From contig JBASGW010000079.1 of the NCBI GenBank assembly GCA_049653745.1, positions 27,677 to 91,676 on the forward strand: a DNA stretch of 64,000 nucleotides. The letters are read 5' to 3'. The notes beneath the pieces are model-generated. The model had not been told where the DNA came from, searched no databases, and worked only from the letters and a program-made list of their open reading frames with translations. The DNA comes from CANDYO01 sp049653745 (GTDB lineage Bacteria; Pseudomonadota; Alphaproteobacteria; Rickettsiales; CANDYO01). The translations under genes were made by a program, and so were the position numbers. Shown in pieces: positions 36,761-45,180 of this stretch (positions are counted from its first letter, which is position 1; each line of letters begins with the position of its first letter).

Positions 36761-36891
36761 AAATTACCTCGTTTAAATGTGAAAAAAAATGATTCTTCAT
36801 TCTAAGCCCGCACTTCACAAATATCAAGCAATATTACTTAAGAATTTTATTGATCTTTTGAATAAATTCAAAATTTTAAGAACATTAACTA

Positions 36892-36921
36892 TTGATTAAC
36901 ATTATTCTTATATTCTATAGA
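36892..36921 (+). promoter_or_regulatory. Putative promoter for the 289-aa orphan gene
   Basis: TTGATT at 36892-36897 and TATAGA at 36916-36921 with an 18-base spacer, about 33 bases before ATG 36954. The match is moderate. Confidence 0.45.
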
Positions 36922-36953
36922 TAAAATCAAATAATATAGGAATCTTAAGAAAA

Positions 36954-37823
36954 ATGGATGCCGGAGAATTAGCTAAATTATTAGCTAAAGAAAAAGAAAT
37001 AGAGAGACTTGAAAAGCTTTTAAAAGAAGCCGCATTAAGGGAAGCCGCACTAAGGCAAAAACAAGAGCAATTAGATCACACAGCTTCAAGCCCTTCAAAA
37101 GACGAAGAAAAAACTCCGAATACAGTTCGCGCAAAAGGAATAGGCAAATTCTTTGCAGGAATGATAGCTTTGGCGCTTACACCCGTGCTGCATGTTGCCA
37201 GTATAGCTCCGCTTGCTGTAAGCGCAGCTTGCTTTGTTGGTTCAGCTTGCGCTAAAGGAATGTCTATGATTTCATCATCTCCTGAAACCAAAGCAAAATG
37301 GTCAGAAAGAAGCCAAAATCTTAGATCAGTTGGCGCTAAAGCATTTGTAGCGGGCGCACTAATGGCCACACCTTTTGCTCTTGGCGCAACATTAATGGCA
37401 GAAGGAGTATATAATGGAGTTACAGGAGAAGATAAAATAGGGATTGTTCCCACAATGAGAGCTGCAGCCAGAGTTATCAGTGGCGGCTTACCACAGCCTG
37501 GAGATCCAGACCACAACCCAACCAAAATATGGCAAAAACCTACTCTTCAAATCCCATCTAAAACACATGAAGTAGAGCTCAGCACCCTTAAAAAGCACGG
37601 TGCTCCAGCTCCACAAAATAAAAATAAAAATTCACAGCGGGGTGGCTCAATGACGAGTAGAGATTCATCAATCTCAACAGATAGAACATCTACATCCAAT
37701 GAAAAAACAGCATCAACACCTTACCGATCATACCTTGAAAGAAATTCTTCTCGCCCATCCTCTAGCCTTCCAAGAAACTCACCTCCACACTCTTCAAGCA
37801 TGGGGAGAGATAGCAATCTATGA
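36954..37823 (+). CDS. Orphan protein: coiled coil, hydrophobic core, Ser/Pro-rich tail
   Basis: A 289-residue protein that I do not recognise. Residues 1-45 form a charged coiled coil with two copies of a REAALR-type heptad. Residues about 63-100 and 127-150 are Ala/Leu/Gly-rich hydrophobic segments that could span a membrane. Residues about 200-289 are Ser/Thr/Pro/Asn-rich and likely disordered. GC content is above the neighbours, with alanine-rich codons. The architecture resembles small inclusion-membrane or effector proteins of intracellular bacteria; that is inference only. Confidence 0.7.
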   Translation: MDAGELAKLLAKEKEIERLEKLLKEAALREAALRQKQEQLDHTASSPSKDEEKTPNTVRAKGIGKFFAGMIALALTPVLHVASIAPLAVSAACFVGSACAKGMSMISSSPETKAKWSERSQNLRSVGAKAFVAGALMATPFALGATLMAEGVYNGVTGEDKIGIVPTMRAAARVISGGLPQPGDPDHNPTKIWQKPTLQIPSKTHEVELSTLKKHGAPAPQNKNKNSQRGGSMTSRDSSISTDRTSTSNEKTASTPYRSYLERNSSRPSSSLPRNSPPHSSSMGRDSNL

Positions 37824-37895
37824 TTAGAAAAAATAACCCAAGGTTTTCATTCTTACAAAAATTTAGTAGTTTATATTATTTTAATAGGTAAGAAA

Positions 37896-37934
37896 TAAAA
37901 AAAAACCCTTTATCTTGAAAAGATAGGGGCTTTA
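37896..37934 (-). terminator. Rho-independent terminator of rpmJ
   Basis: On the minus strand AAAGCCCCTATCTT and AAGATAAAGGGTTT form a stem with a 3-base loop, followed by a run of nine Ts (37905 down to 37897). It lies about 25 bases after the rpmJ stop. Confidence 0.85.
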
Positions 37935-37958
37935 ATGTTAGTTAAGTTCCGCTAAAAA

Positions 37959-38084
37959 CTAGCCTTGGCGAGCTTTTAAACGCTTATTTTTTTTGTGCAA
38001 TACAAATTTGCGGCCACGACGATTAACCACAAAACAATCTTTATCTCTTTTTTTAGCACTCTTTAGTGAGTTAACGATTTTCAT
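37959..38084 (-). CDS. rpmJ: 50S ribosomal protein L36
   Basis: A 41-residue bL36, starting MKIVNSLKSAKKRDKDC. The longer open frame to 38141 adds 19 unrelated residues; ATG 38084 has GGAG about 8 bases upstream and matches the family start. It is of the form with few cysteines (one Cys in KDCFVVNRRG), so the zinc-ribbon type is absent. It is monocistronic with its own terminator. Confidence 0.95.
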   Translation of the reverse strand: MKIVNSLKSAKKRDKDCFVVNRRGRKFVLHKKNKRLKARQG

Positions 38085-38225
38085 TTCAATATCTCCAAAT
38101 AACATTGCAGTCATTAAGCCTTCGATTTTAGAAAAAGTCAATATTTTTCTTTAACTTTTTGTTACTTTAAAAAATTTATGCTATATCTTATGAATATTAT
38201 TAATAACTAATTGCATTAGGTTACT

Positions 38226-39173
38226 TTGATACAACAAAGCCCAAATATAGTATTACTAGCAGGCGGCAAAGGTTCAAGGCTGTGGCCTTTAAGCATAAAA
38301 ACTCACCCTAAGCAATTTATTACTTTACCTAAAATAAACCTCTCAAGCTTCCAAGTGGCATTGCTTAAAGCCATAAAAATTACTCATCTAAACAAAATAA
38401 TTATCGTTACCAATCTAACTTATAAAAATTTATTAGCTCAACAATTGACAGACGTAAATTTAGACATTACTCAATTATATATTATTTACGAAGAAACAAG
38501 CAATAATACAGGAATAGCTTCATATTTAAGCTGTCTATTATTTATGCAACAAAATAACGATCAAATAACTTATTTTTTTCCTACCGATCACATGATTGCA
38601 GAACCAACAAATTTTTTCCAAGATGTTATATATCAGATTGACCAGGATAAAATAAATCTATTTGCCGAAGAAACGCAAACCCTCTGCTCAAATTTTGGCT
38701 ATTTAGCTCCTAAAAAAATCTTGAGTAAAAATTACTTTGCATTACAAGAATTCATAGAAAAACCCGATGTTCATAAAATAAAAGAATTGAAACAAAATTA
38801 TAATAATATTTATAAAAATCTAGGAATATATCTAGCAAAACCATCTATTTTATATCAAGAATTTTGTAAATTTTATCCCGATCTCCCTACCATAAATTTA
38901 AATCAACATTATGAGAATAATATCAACATCGAATATAGCAAACTGCCCATAGATAAAATGATCTCCGAACGCTCTAGTATAGTTAATTTTATTGATATTA
39001 ATTTTAGTTGGCAAGATTTGGGCTCAATTCAGAGTCTATATAATTATTTTGGCAGTGAAGAAATATTTAGCTGCGCCGTGGATTCAACAGAGATTACTAA
39101 ATTTAATGAGACTAATGAGGAGTTTAATTTGGAATTAGTTGGCAATAAAATGAAAATAAAGAGAAAATTTTAA
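38226..39173 (+). CDS. Mannose-1-phosphate guanylyltransferase-like nucleotidyltransferase
   Basis: A 315-residue protein of the ManC/nucleotidyltransferase family, which makes GDP-mannose from GTP and mannose-1-P. Motifs: VLLAGGKGSRLWPLS with the GTP-binding signature, THPKQFITL, FPTDHMI, and EFIEKP with the catalytic lysine. The C-terminal isomerase/cupin domain of bifunctional ManC-GMP is absent; only a short extension follows. It starts at TTG 38226 with AGG 5 bases upstream. It probably supplies sugar nucleotides for surface glycans. Confidence 0.88.
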   Translation: MIQQSPNIVLLAGGKGSRLWPLSIKTHPKQFITLPKINLSSFQVALLKAIKITHLNKIIIVTNLTYKNLLAQQLTDVNLDITQLYIIYEETSNNTGIASYLSCLLFMQQNNDQITYFFPTDHMIAEPTNFFQDVIYQIDQDKINLFAEETQTLCSNFGYLAPKKILSKNYFALQEFIEKPDVHKIKELKQNYNNIYKNLGIYLAKPSILYQEFCKFYPDLPTINLNQHYENNINIEYSKLPIDKMISERSSIVNFIDINFSWQDLGSIQSLYNYFGSEEIFSCAVDSTEITKFNETNEEFNLELVGNKMKIKRKF

Positions 39174-39178
39174 AGAAA

Positions 39179-39254
39179 TGGTGGAGATGAGCGGAATCGA
39201 ACCGCTGACAACATGCGTGCAAGGCAAGTGCTCTACCAACTGAGCTACATCCCC
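39179..39254 (-). tRNA. tRNA-Ala(TGC)
   Basis: A 76-base minus-strand tRNA with encoded CCA at 39179-39181. The acceptor pairs GGGGATG with CATCTCC and carries G3-U70, the alanine identity element. The anticodon loop reads CTTGCAC. The D loop, variable loop and GGTTCGATTCC T arm are standard. The anticodon stem has a U-U mismatch at position 28-42. It lies 5 bases after the stop of the nucleotidyltransferase gene, in the opposite direction. Confidence 0.96.
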
Positions 39255-39428
39255 ATAACTTATAGTTTATACTTATACATCATTTTTATCTTAGGTCAAT
39301 AAAAAATATAATAACTATAAAATATTATAATAAATAATCGGTTAACCCAGAGTTCTCTTGCAAATACATCTATAATTTTGTATCTTAGACGAAGTTTTTA
39401 ATGCAGTTAGCTGGTTAATATAAAAATA

Positions 39429-40295
39429 ATGCAGAGCCTTTCATTTCAAGAAATCATCTTTTGTTTACAAAAATTTTGGTCTGATTATGGCTGCGCTATA
39501 TTACAGCCTTATGATAGCGAAGTTGGCGCGGGAACCCTGCACACAGCCACGGCTCTTAGAGCTTTAGGGCCTAAACCGCTTAAATTTGCTTATGCTCAAC
39601 CCTCAAGAAGGCCTAAAGATAGTCGCTATGGAGAAAATCCCAATCGCTTATCTCATTATTATCAATTTCAGGTTTTGCTTAAACCCGCTCCAGAAAATGT
39701 TCAAGAATTATGTTTAAACAGCCTTAAAGCAATTGGAATTGACTATAACAAGCATGATATTAGATTTGTTGAAGATGATTGGGAAAACCCAACCATAGGA
39801 GCATGGGGCCTTGGTTGGGAAGTTTGGTGCGATGGAATGGAAGTTTTACAATTCACCTATATGCAACAAATTGGTGACATTGAATGTGAATTAGTTCCAG
39901 CTGAATTAACTTATGGCTTAGAACGACTAGCAATGTATACTCAAGATGTAAATCATTTTACTAAAATTAGATGGAATAATCCTAAAAATCCTGAAGAGCA
40001 AATCTATTATGGCGATCTATTTCTACAACATGAGAAAGAAGCTTCTGCTTATTCTTTAGAATATGCAGATATTGAAATTTTGCTGCGCAGCTTTGTTGAT
40101 GCCGCAACCGAATGCAAAAACATGCTAGAGAAAAACTTACCATTAATGGCTTATCATCAAGCTCTTAAAGCAGGGCATAGCTTTAATTTACTTGATGCTA
40201 GGGGAGTTTTAAATGTAACTGAGCGAGCTTCTTATATGATAAAAGTGAGAAGCTTAGTAAAAGAATGCTGTAAAAAATGGATAGAAAGCCAATGA
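39429..40295 (+). CDS. glyQ: Glycyl-tRNA synthetase alpha subunit
   Basis: Catalytic subunit of the bacterial alpha2beta2 GlyRS. The 288-residue protein has the characteristic YGCAILQPYDSEVGAGTLHTAT near residue 20, RRPKDSRYGENPNRL near 60 and GWEVWCDGMEVLQFTYMQQ near 140. The stop overlaps the glyS start as ATGA. No strong Shine-Dalgarno precedes ATG 39429. Confidence 0.97.
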   Translation: MQSLSFQEIIFCLQKFWSDYGCAILQPYDSEVGAGTLHTATALRALGPKPLKFAYAQPSRRPKDSRYGENPNRLSHYYQFQVLLKPAPENVQELCLNSLKAIGIDYNKHDIRFVEDDWENPTIGAWGLGWEVWCDGMEVLQFTYMQQIGDIECELVPAELTYGLERLAMYTQDVNHFTKIRWNNPKNPEEQIYYGDLFLQHEKEASAYSLEYADIEILLRSFVDAATECKNMLEKNLPLMAYHQALKAGHSFNLLDARGVLNVTERASYMIKVRSLVKECCKKWIESQ

Positions 40296-42280
40296 ATGAA
40301 CTATTACTTGAACTCCTTTCTGAAGAAATTCCGGCTAGAATGCAAGTTAAAGCTGCTGAGAGCTTATTGGAAACTTTACTGAAAGAATTACAAAAACTAA
40401 AAATTGAATATTCTGATGCTAAATTCTTTGTAACCCCTAGAAGAATCACATTATATGTTAGTAACATTCCTAGCCAGCTACCAGAACAAATAATAGAAAA
40501 AAAGGGCCCTAAAATTGACGCAAAACATGAAGCAATTGAAGGGTTTTTACGTTCAGTAGGGCTCAAAAAAGAAGAATTATCCATAATTGACGGATGCTTC
40601 TATGCTAATAAATTAGAAGCTGCCAAGCCAACTTCTTCTGTCTTACAAAATATAATAGAACAAATTCTAGTTTCCTTTACGTGGCCCAAGTCCATGCGCC
40701 TATCAGGAGAAGATAGAAGCAGATGGGTGCGCCCATTGCGCAATATTTTATGTTTATTTGCTAATAATATTTTGCCCGTAGAATTTGCATCACTTCAGGC
40801 AAATAATTATAGTTTTGGCCATAGGTTCATGGCGCCAGATAAATTAGAAATTAATTCATTTGTTGATTATAAAAATAAAATGGAAAAAGCTTTTGTTTTA
40901 TTGTCAAGCGAAGAGCGCAAAAAAATAATAGTTAGCAAAGCTCAGGAATTAGCTAAAGAAAAAGGACTAAATGTTATTTTAGAAACCAACTTACTCAATG
41001 AAGTGGTGGGCTTAGTTGAATATCCTAATATATTATTAGGCACCATAGAACCACAATTTATGGAGCTGCCAAAAGAAGTATTAGTAAGCGCTATGAAAAA
41101 TCATCAACGTTACTTTTACCTAGAAGATAATAATGGAAATATCTCACCTTATTTTATTTTTGTTGCTAATATTAAGTTACAAAATGATTTATCAATTATA
41201 GCTGGTAATGAGAAAGTCTTAAAAGCAAGATTTTCTGATGCAAAATTCTTCTGGGAGCAAGATTTAAAAACTCCTCATAGCCAAAATTTAGCTAAACTAG
41301 CAAAAATGACTTTCCATAATAAATTAGGCAACATGTTTGATAAAACGAACAGAGTAATTGCTTTAGCTGAATTTATTTCGAGTAAAATTAAATTTACAAA
41401 CCAAATATTAGTAAAAAAAGCAGCATTACTTTCAAAAACTGATTTAGTTAGTGAAATGGTAGGAGAATTTCCTGAACTTCAAGGAACTATAGGAAAATAT
41501 TACGCTCAACAAGCTGGCGAAGAAAAAGAAGTTGCACTAGCAATAGAAGAACATTATCGCCCTATAGATAATGAAGATAAAGGCAATATTTCACTTTTAG
41601 GCGCAATAATTGCTATAAGCGATAAACTTGATTCGATTGTAGGATTATGGATTGCAGGAGAAAAACCCACCAGCTCTAAAGATCCTTTTGCTCTGAGAAG
41701 AGCAGCTCTAGGAATTATCAAATTAATAAAATATCATCAATTAGACTTATCTTTAAGCAGCCTACTAGAAACAGCCATCAGCAACTATAATTTAGAAGTT
41801 AGCTCCGCAATTAACAGCGAAATTACTGATTTTTTTAATGATCGACTAAAATATTATCTTAAAGCTGAAGGCTTCCGCCACGATTTAATTATGGCATCTT
41901 TAGCAACCAATAGCGATAATATTAATTATTCTATAGAAAAGCTATCTCAACTGCAAAAATTTATGGAGAGCGAAGATTCTAAAAAACTATTATTTGCAAT
42001 AAAAAGAATATTAAATATCCTAGCTAATTCAAAGCCACATTTAGAAATAAAGATAGAACTGCTAAAGCCAGTGGAACAAGCTTTATATGATAAAGCTTTA
42101 ATCACTCCACCTTCTTTAGAAGGACTTTTACAGCTTGTTGATAATATAAATCAATTTTTTGATGAAGTTTTAGTTAATGACAGCAATTTAGAATTAAAAC
42201 AAAATAGATTAAATCTATTATATAATATTTCTTGCTTAAGTAAAAAAATAGCAGATTTTAATCTAATAGAGGAAATATAG
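40292..42280 (+). CDS. glyS: Glycyl-tRNA synthetase beta subunit
   Basis: Beta subunit of GlyRS, needed for tRNA binding. The 662-residue protein begins MNELLLELLSEEIPARMQ, the normal family start, and includes KGP near residue 70, SMRLSGEDRSRWVRPLR, and the later HD-like region AAEEHYRP-equivalent (EEHYRPIDNEDK). ATG 40292 overlaps the glyQ stop; a longer frame starting at 40277 adds only 5 residues. Confidence 0.96.
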   Translation: MNELLLELLSEEIPARMQVKAAESLLETLLKELQKLKIEYSDAKFFVTPRRITLYVSNIPSQLPEQIIEKKGPKIDAKHEAIEGFLRSVGLKKEELSIIDGCFYANKLEAAKPTSSVLQNIIEQILVSFTWPKSMRLSGEDRSRWVRPLRNILCLFANNILPVEFASLQANNYSFGHRFMAPDKLEINSFVDYKNKMEKAFVLLSSEERKKIIVSKAQELAKEKGLNVILETNLLNEVVGLVEYPNILLGTIEPQFMELPKEVLVSAMKNHQRYFYLEDNNGNISPYFIFVANIKLQNDLSIIAGNEKVLKARFSDAKFFWEQDLKTPHSQNLAKLAKMTFHNKLGNMFDKTNRVIALAEFISSKIKFTNQILVKKAALLSKTDLVSEMVGEFPELQGTIGKYYAQQAGEEKEVALAIEEHYRPIDNEDKGNISLLGAIIAISDKLDSIVGLWIAGEKPTSSKDPFALRRAALGIIKLIKYHQLDLSLSSLLETAISNYNLEVSSAINSEITDFFNDRLKYYLKAEGFRHDLIMASLATNSDNINYSIEKLSQLQKFMESEDSKKLLFAIKRILNILANSKPHLEIKIELLKPVEQALYDKALITPPSLEGLLQLVDNINQFFDEVLVNDSNLELKQNRLNLLYNISCLSKKIADFNLIEEI

Positions 42281-42297
42281 GACTGGTGAGTAAATAG

Positions 42298-44955
42298 ATG
42301 GAAAAACTAGTATATCAATTTGGATTAAGAATTAACGAAGGCAACAGCCAAATGAAAGATTTGCTTGGTGGCAAAGGCGCCAACCTAGCAGAAATATGCA
42401 ACCTAGGAATTGCTGTGCCTCCAGGCTTTACTATAACCACTGATGTATGTAATTATTACTATAAAAATAATAAACAATTACCCGATTATTTAATTACTCA
42501 AGTTAATTTAGCTTTAAACGAAATAGAGCTATTTTTAGGACATAAATTTGGAGATCCAAATAATCCATTATTAGTCTCAGTCCGTTCAGGGGCGAAATTT
42601 TCTATGCCTGGAATGATGGATACTATTTTAAATTTAGGTCTGAATGATAAAACAGTTATTGGACTTGCAACACAAAGCAACAATCCTTGCTTTGCCTACG
42701 ATAGTTATAGACGCTTTATCCAAATGTATTCTAGCGTGGTATTAAAACTAGACCATTATTTATTTGAAGAAATAATTCAATGGAAAAAACAAGATTTAAA
42801 TGTCTCTCAAGATACAGATCTAACTGAACAAGCTCTTAAAGAAATAGTTGAAGCTTTCAAAGATCTAGTTGAATCTGAGACTGGAGCTGAATTCCCCCAA
42901 GATCCTCATCAACAGCTTTGGTGCTCTATAGATGCTGTTTTTGATTCATGGATGAGCAATAGAGCTATCACTTATCGTAAAATTAATAATATATCTGCAG
43001 ATCTAGGAACTGCAGTTAACATCCAAGCAATGGTATTTGGTAATAGAGGTCAAACCTCAGCTACTGGAGTTGTATTCACTCGAAATCCAACCGATGGATT
43101 TAAAGATATTTATGGCGAATATTTAGTAAATGCCCAAGGCGAAGATGTAGTGGCTGGCATTCGCACTCCACAAAATGTTAGCATTTTAGGTAAGCAACAG
43201 TCGGGGTCTAATCTTCTTGCTATGGAAGAAGTGATGCCAGAACTTTATCAAGAATTGGTTGAGGTTTGTAATAAATTAGAACAGCATTATAAAGATGTAC
43301 AAGATATTGAATTTACTATTCAAGAAGGTAAATTATGGTTATTACAGACTAGGTCAGCAAAGAGAACTGCTAAGGCGGCTATCGTTATAGCCGTAGATTT
43401 GGTTAAAGAAGGAATAATTAGTAAAGAAGAAGCAATCTTAAGAATTGATGTAAAAGCAATAGATAAGTTACTTCACCCAACTATAGATGAAAATGCAAAA
43501 TATCAAGTTATAACTAGTGGTCTACCTGCATCTCCTGGAGCAGCAACTGGGAAAGTAGTATTTTCTTCAGAAAAAGCAGAAGAATTAGCAGGAAAAACAA
43601 AAGTAATTTTAGTTAGAATTGAAACTAGCCCTGAAGATATTCACGGTATGCATGCAGCAGAAGGAATCTTAACCAGCCGTGGAGGCATGACTTCACACGC
43701 AGCGGTGGTGGCAAGAGGGATGGGTAAGCCATGCGTATGTGGCACTAAAGATCTTATGATTGATTATAAAAATAATTATTTTATTTCTAACGGAATAAAG
43801 GTACAAGAAGGAGATATAATCACTTTAAATGGAAGTAATGGTGAAGTAATTCTAGGCGAGGTTTCTATGATTAAGCCAGAAATATTTAGTGAATTTAGCC
43901 AAATTATGTCATGGTCTAACCAAATTCGTCGCCTTAAAATTAGATCTAATGCTGAAACAAAGTTAGACAGCGAAGTGGCAAGAGGTTTTGGCGCAGAAGG
44001 AATTGGGCTTTGCAGGACCGAGCATATGTTTTTTGAATCCGATCGTATCAATATTATGAGAGAAATGATTCTAGCTAACACAAAAGAGCAAAGATGCAGC
44101 GCCTTAAATAAATTACTTCCTCTCCAGACAAAAGATTTTACAGAAATTTTTCAAGTGATGCATGGACTTCCCGTTACTATTAGATTTTTAGATCCACCAT
44201 TGCATGAGTTTTTACCTCACAATGAACAAGATATAAAAGAATTAGCAAAAATATTCGATATTTCTACGGACGCACTTAAGTCTAGAGCGCTGCAACTTAA
44301 AGAACATAACCCAATGCTAGGTCATCGTGGCTGCAGGTTGGGCGTCACTTATCCAGAAATTTATGAAATGCAAGCAAGAGCAGTATTTGAGTCGATGGTT
44401 AAACTTGAAAAAGCCACCCCTGGTACCTGTGTTGTTGAAATTATGATTCCATTAGTATTTGATCTTCAAGAATTTGAGTTGATGAAGAAAATTGTTGATG
44501 AAGTTGCTCAAGAAACTATGGAAAGATATGATATAACTTTAAAATACGATGTTGGCACTATGATTGAACTTCCAAGAGCGGCTCTTCGCGCTGGATATAT
44601 TGCTAAGCAAGCAGATTTCTTTAGTTTTGGCACCAATGATTTAACCCAAACTGCTTTAGGAGTTTCTCGTGATGATGCAGCTATTTTCTTAAGTGAATAT
44701 CAAGAAAAAGGCATTATTAAAACAGATCCTTTTGTTTCTATAGATCAAGATGGGGTTGGTGAGTTACTAAAGATTGCTATTGAACGTGGAAGAAGCACCA
44801 AACCAAACTTAAAAATTGGTATTTGTGGAGAGCATGGGGGAGACCCAGATTCAATTCAATTTTTCCATAAAATTGGCTTGGATTATGTTTCTTGCTCACC
44901 ATTTAGAGTTCCCGTTTCCATAATTGCCGCTGCACAGGCTGCTATAGTTAAGTAG
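42298..44955 (+). CDS. ppdK: Pyruvate, phosphate dikinase
   Basis: Reversibly converts pyruvate, ATP and Pi into PEP, AMP and PPi; in Rickettsiales it links pyruvate to PEP. The 885-residue protein has the nucleotide-binding part (about 1-350, with LLGGKGANLAEICNLG), the phosphohistidine domain with GGMTSHAAVVARGMGKPC near residue 460, and the PEP/pyruvate barrel with GTNDLTQTALGVSRDD and CGEHGGDP near the end. It starts 17 bases after glyS, with GGTGAG upstream. Confidence 0.97.
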   Translation: MEKLVYQFGLRINEGNSQMKDLLGGKGANLAEICNLGIAVPPGFTITTDVCNYYYKNNKQLPDYLITQVNLALNEIELFLGHKFGDPNNPLLVSVRSGAKFSMPGMMDTILNLGLNDKTVIGLATQSNNPCFAYDSYRRFIQMYSSVVLKLDHYLFEEIIQWKKQDLNVSQDTDLTEQALKEIVEAFKDLVESETGAEFPQDPHQQLWCSIDAVFDSWMSNRAITYRKINNISADLGTAVNIQAMVFGNRGQTSATGVVFTRNPTDGFKDIYGEYLVNAQGEDVVAGIRTPQNVSILGKQQSGSNLLAMEEVMPELYQELVEVCNKLEQHYKDVQDIEFTIQEGKLWLLQTRSAKRTAKAAIVIAVDLVKEGIISKEEAILRIDVKAIDKLLHPTIDENAKYQVITSGLPASPGAATGKVVFSSEKAEELAGKTKVILVRIETSPEDIHGMHAAEGILTSRGGMTSHAAVVARGMGKPCVCGTKDLMIDYKNNYFISNGIKVQEGDIITLNGSNGEVILGEVSMIKPEIFSEFSQIMSWSNQIRRLKIRSNAETKLDSEVARGFGAEGIGLCRTEHMFFESDRINIMREMILANTKEQRCSALNKLLPLQTKDFTEIFQVMHGLPVTIRFLDPPLHEFLPHNEQDIKELAKIFDISTDALKSRALQLKEHNPMLGHRGCRLGVTYPEIYEMQARAVFESMVKLEKATPGTCVVEIMIPLVFDLQEFELMKKIVDEVAQETMERYDITLKYDVGTMIELPRAALRAGYIAKQADFFSFGTNDLTQTALGVSRDDAAIFLSEYQEKGIIKTDPFVSIDQDGVGELLKIAIERGRSTKPNLKIGICGEHGGDPDSIQFFHKIGLDYVSCSPFRVPVSIIAAAQAAIVK

Positions 44956-44958
44956 ATT

Positions 44959-45008
44959 TTGTTATCCCTATCCACCTTAAATTTAATAAGGTGCGATAAG
45001 GATAACAA
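44959..45008. terminator. Two-level hairpin after ppdK
   Basis: TTGTTATCC (44959-44967) pairs with GGATAACAA (45000-45008), and inside it CACCTTA (44973-44979) pairs with TAAGGTG (44987-44993). It begins four bases after the ppdK stop. There is no T run, so it may stabilise the message rather than end it intrinsically. Confidence 0.55.
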
Positions 45009-45180
45009 TAAATTCTAAACCTAAATTTTATAAAAAAATATTTATATAAATTTTTAAAATACACCTCTTTTGTTAAAATCATTAAAAATTTTCTCGCTCA
45101 CGAATAAAAATATCTTTATTATAGTTTTACTGAATTTTATTTAGATTAAATGTGAATATCTTAGTTGAGGATAAATTAAT

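Noticed and set aside
37076..37525. A 149-codon minus-strand open frame inside the 289-aa orphan gene
   Set aside because: It is a composition shadow of the alanine-rich, higher-GC plus-strand gene and has no ribosome site or family match.
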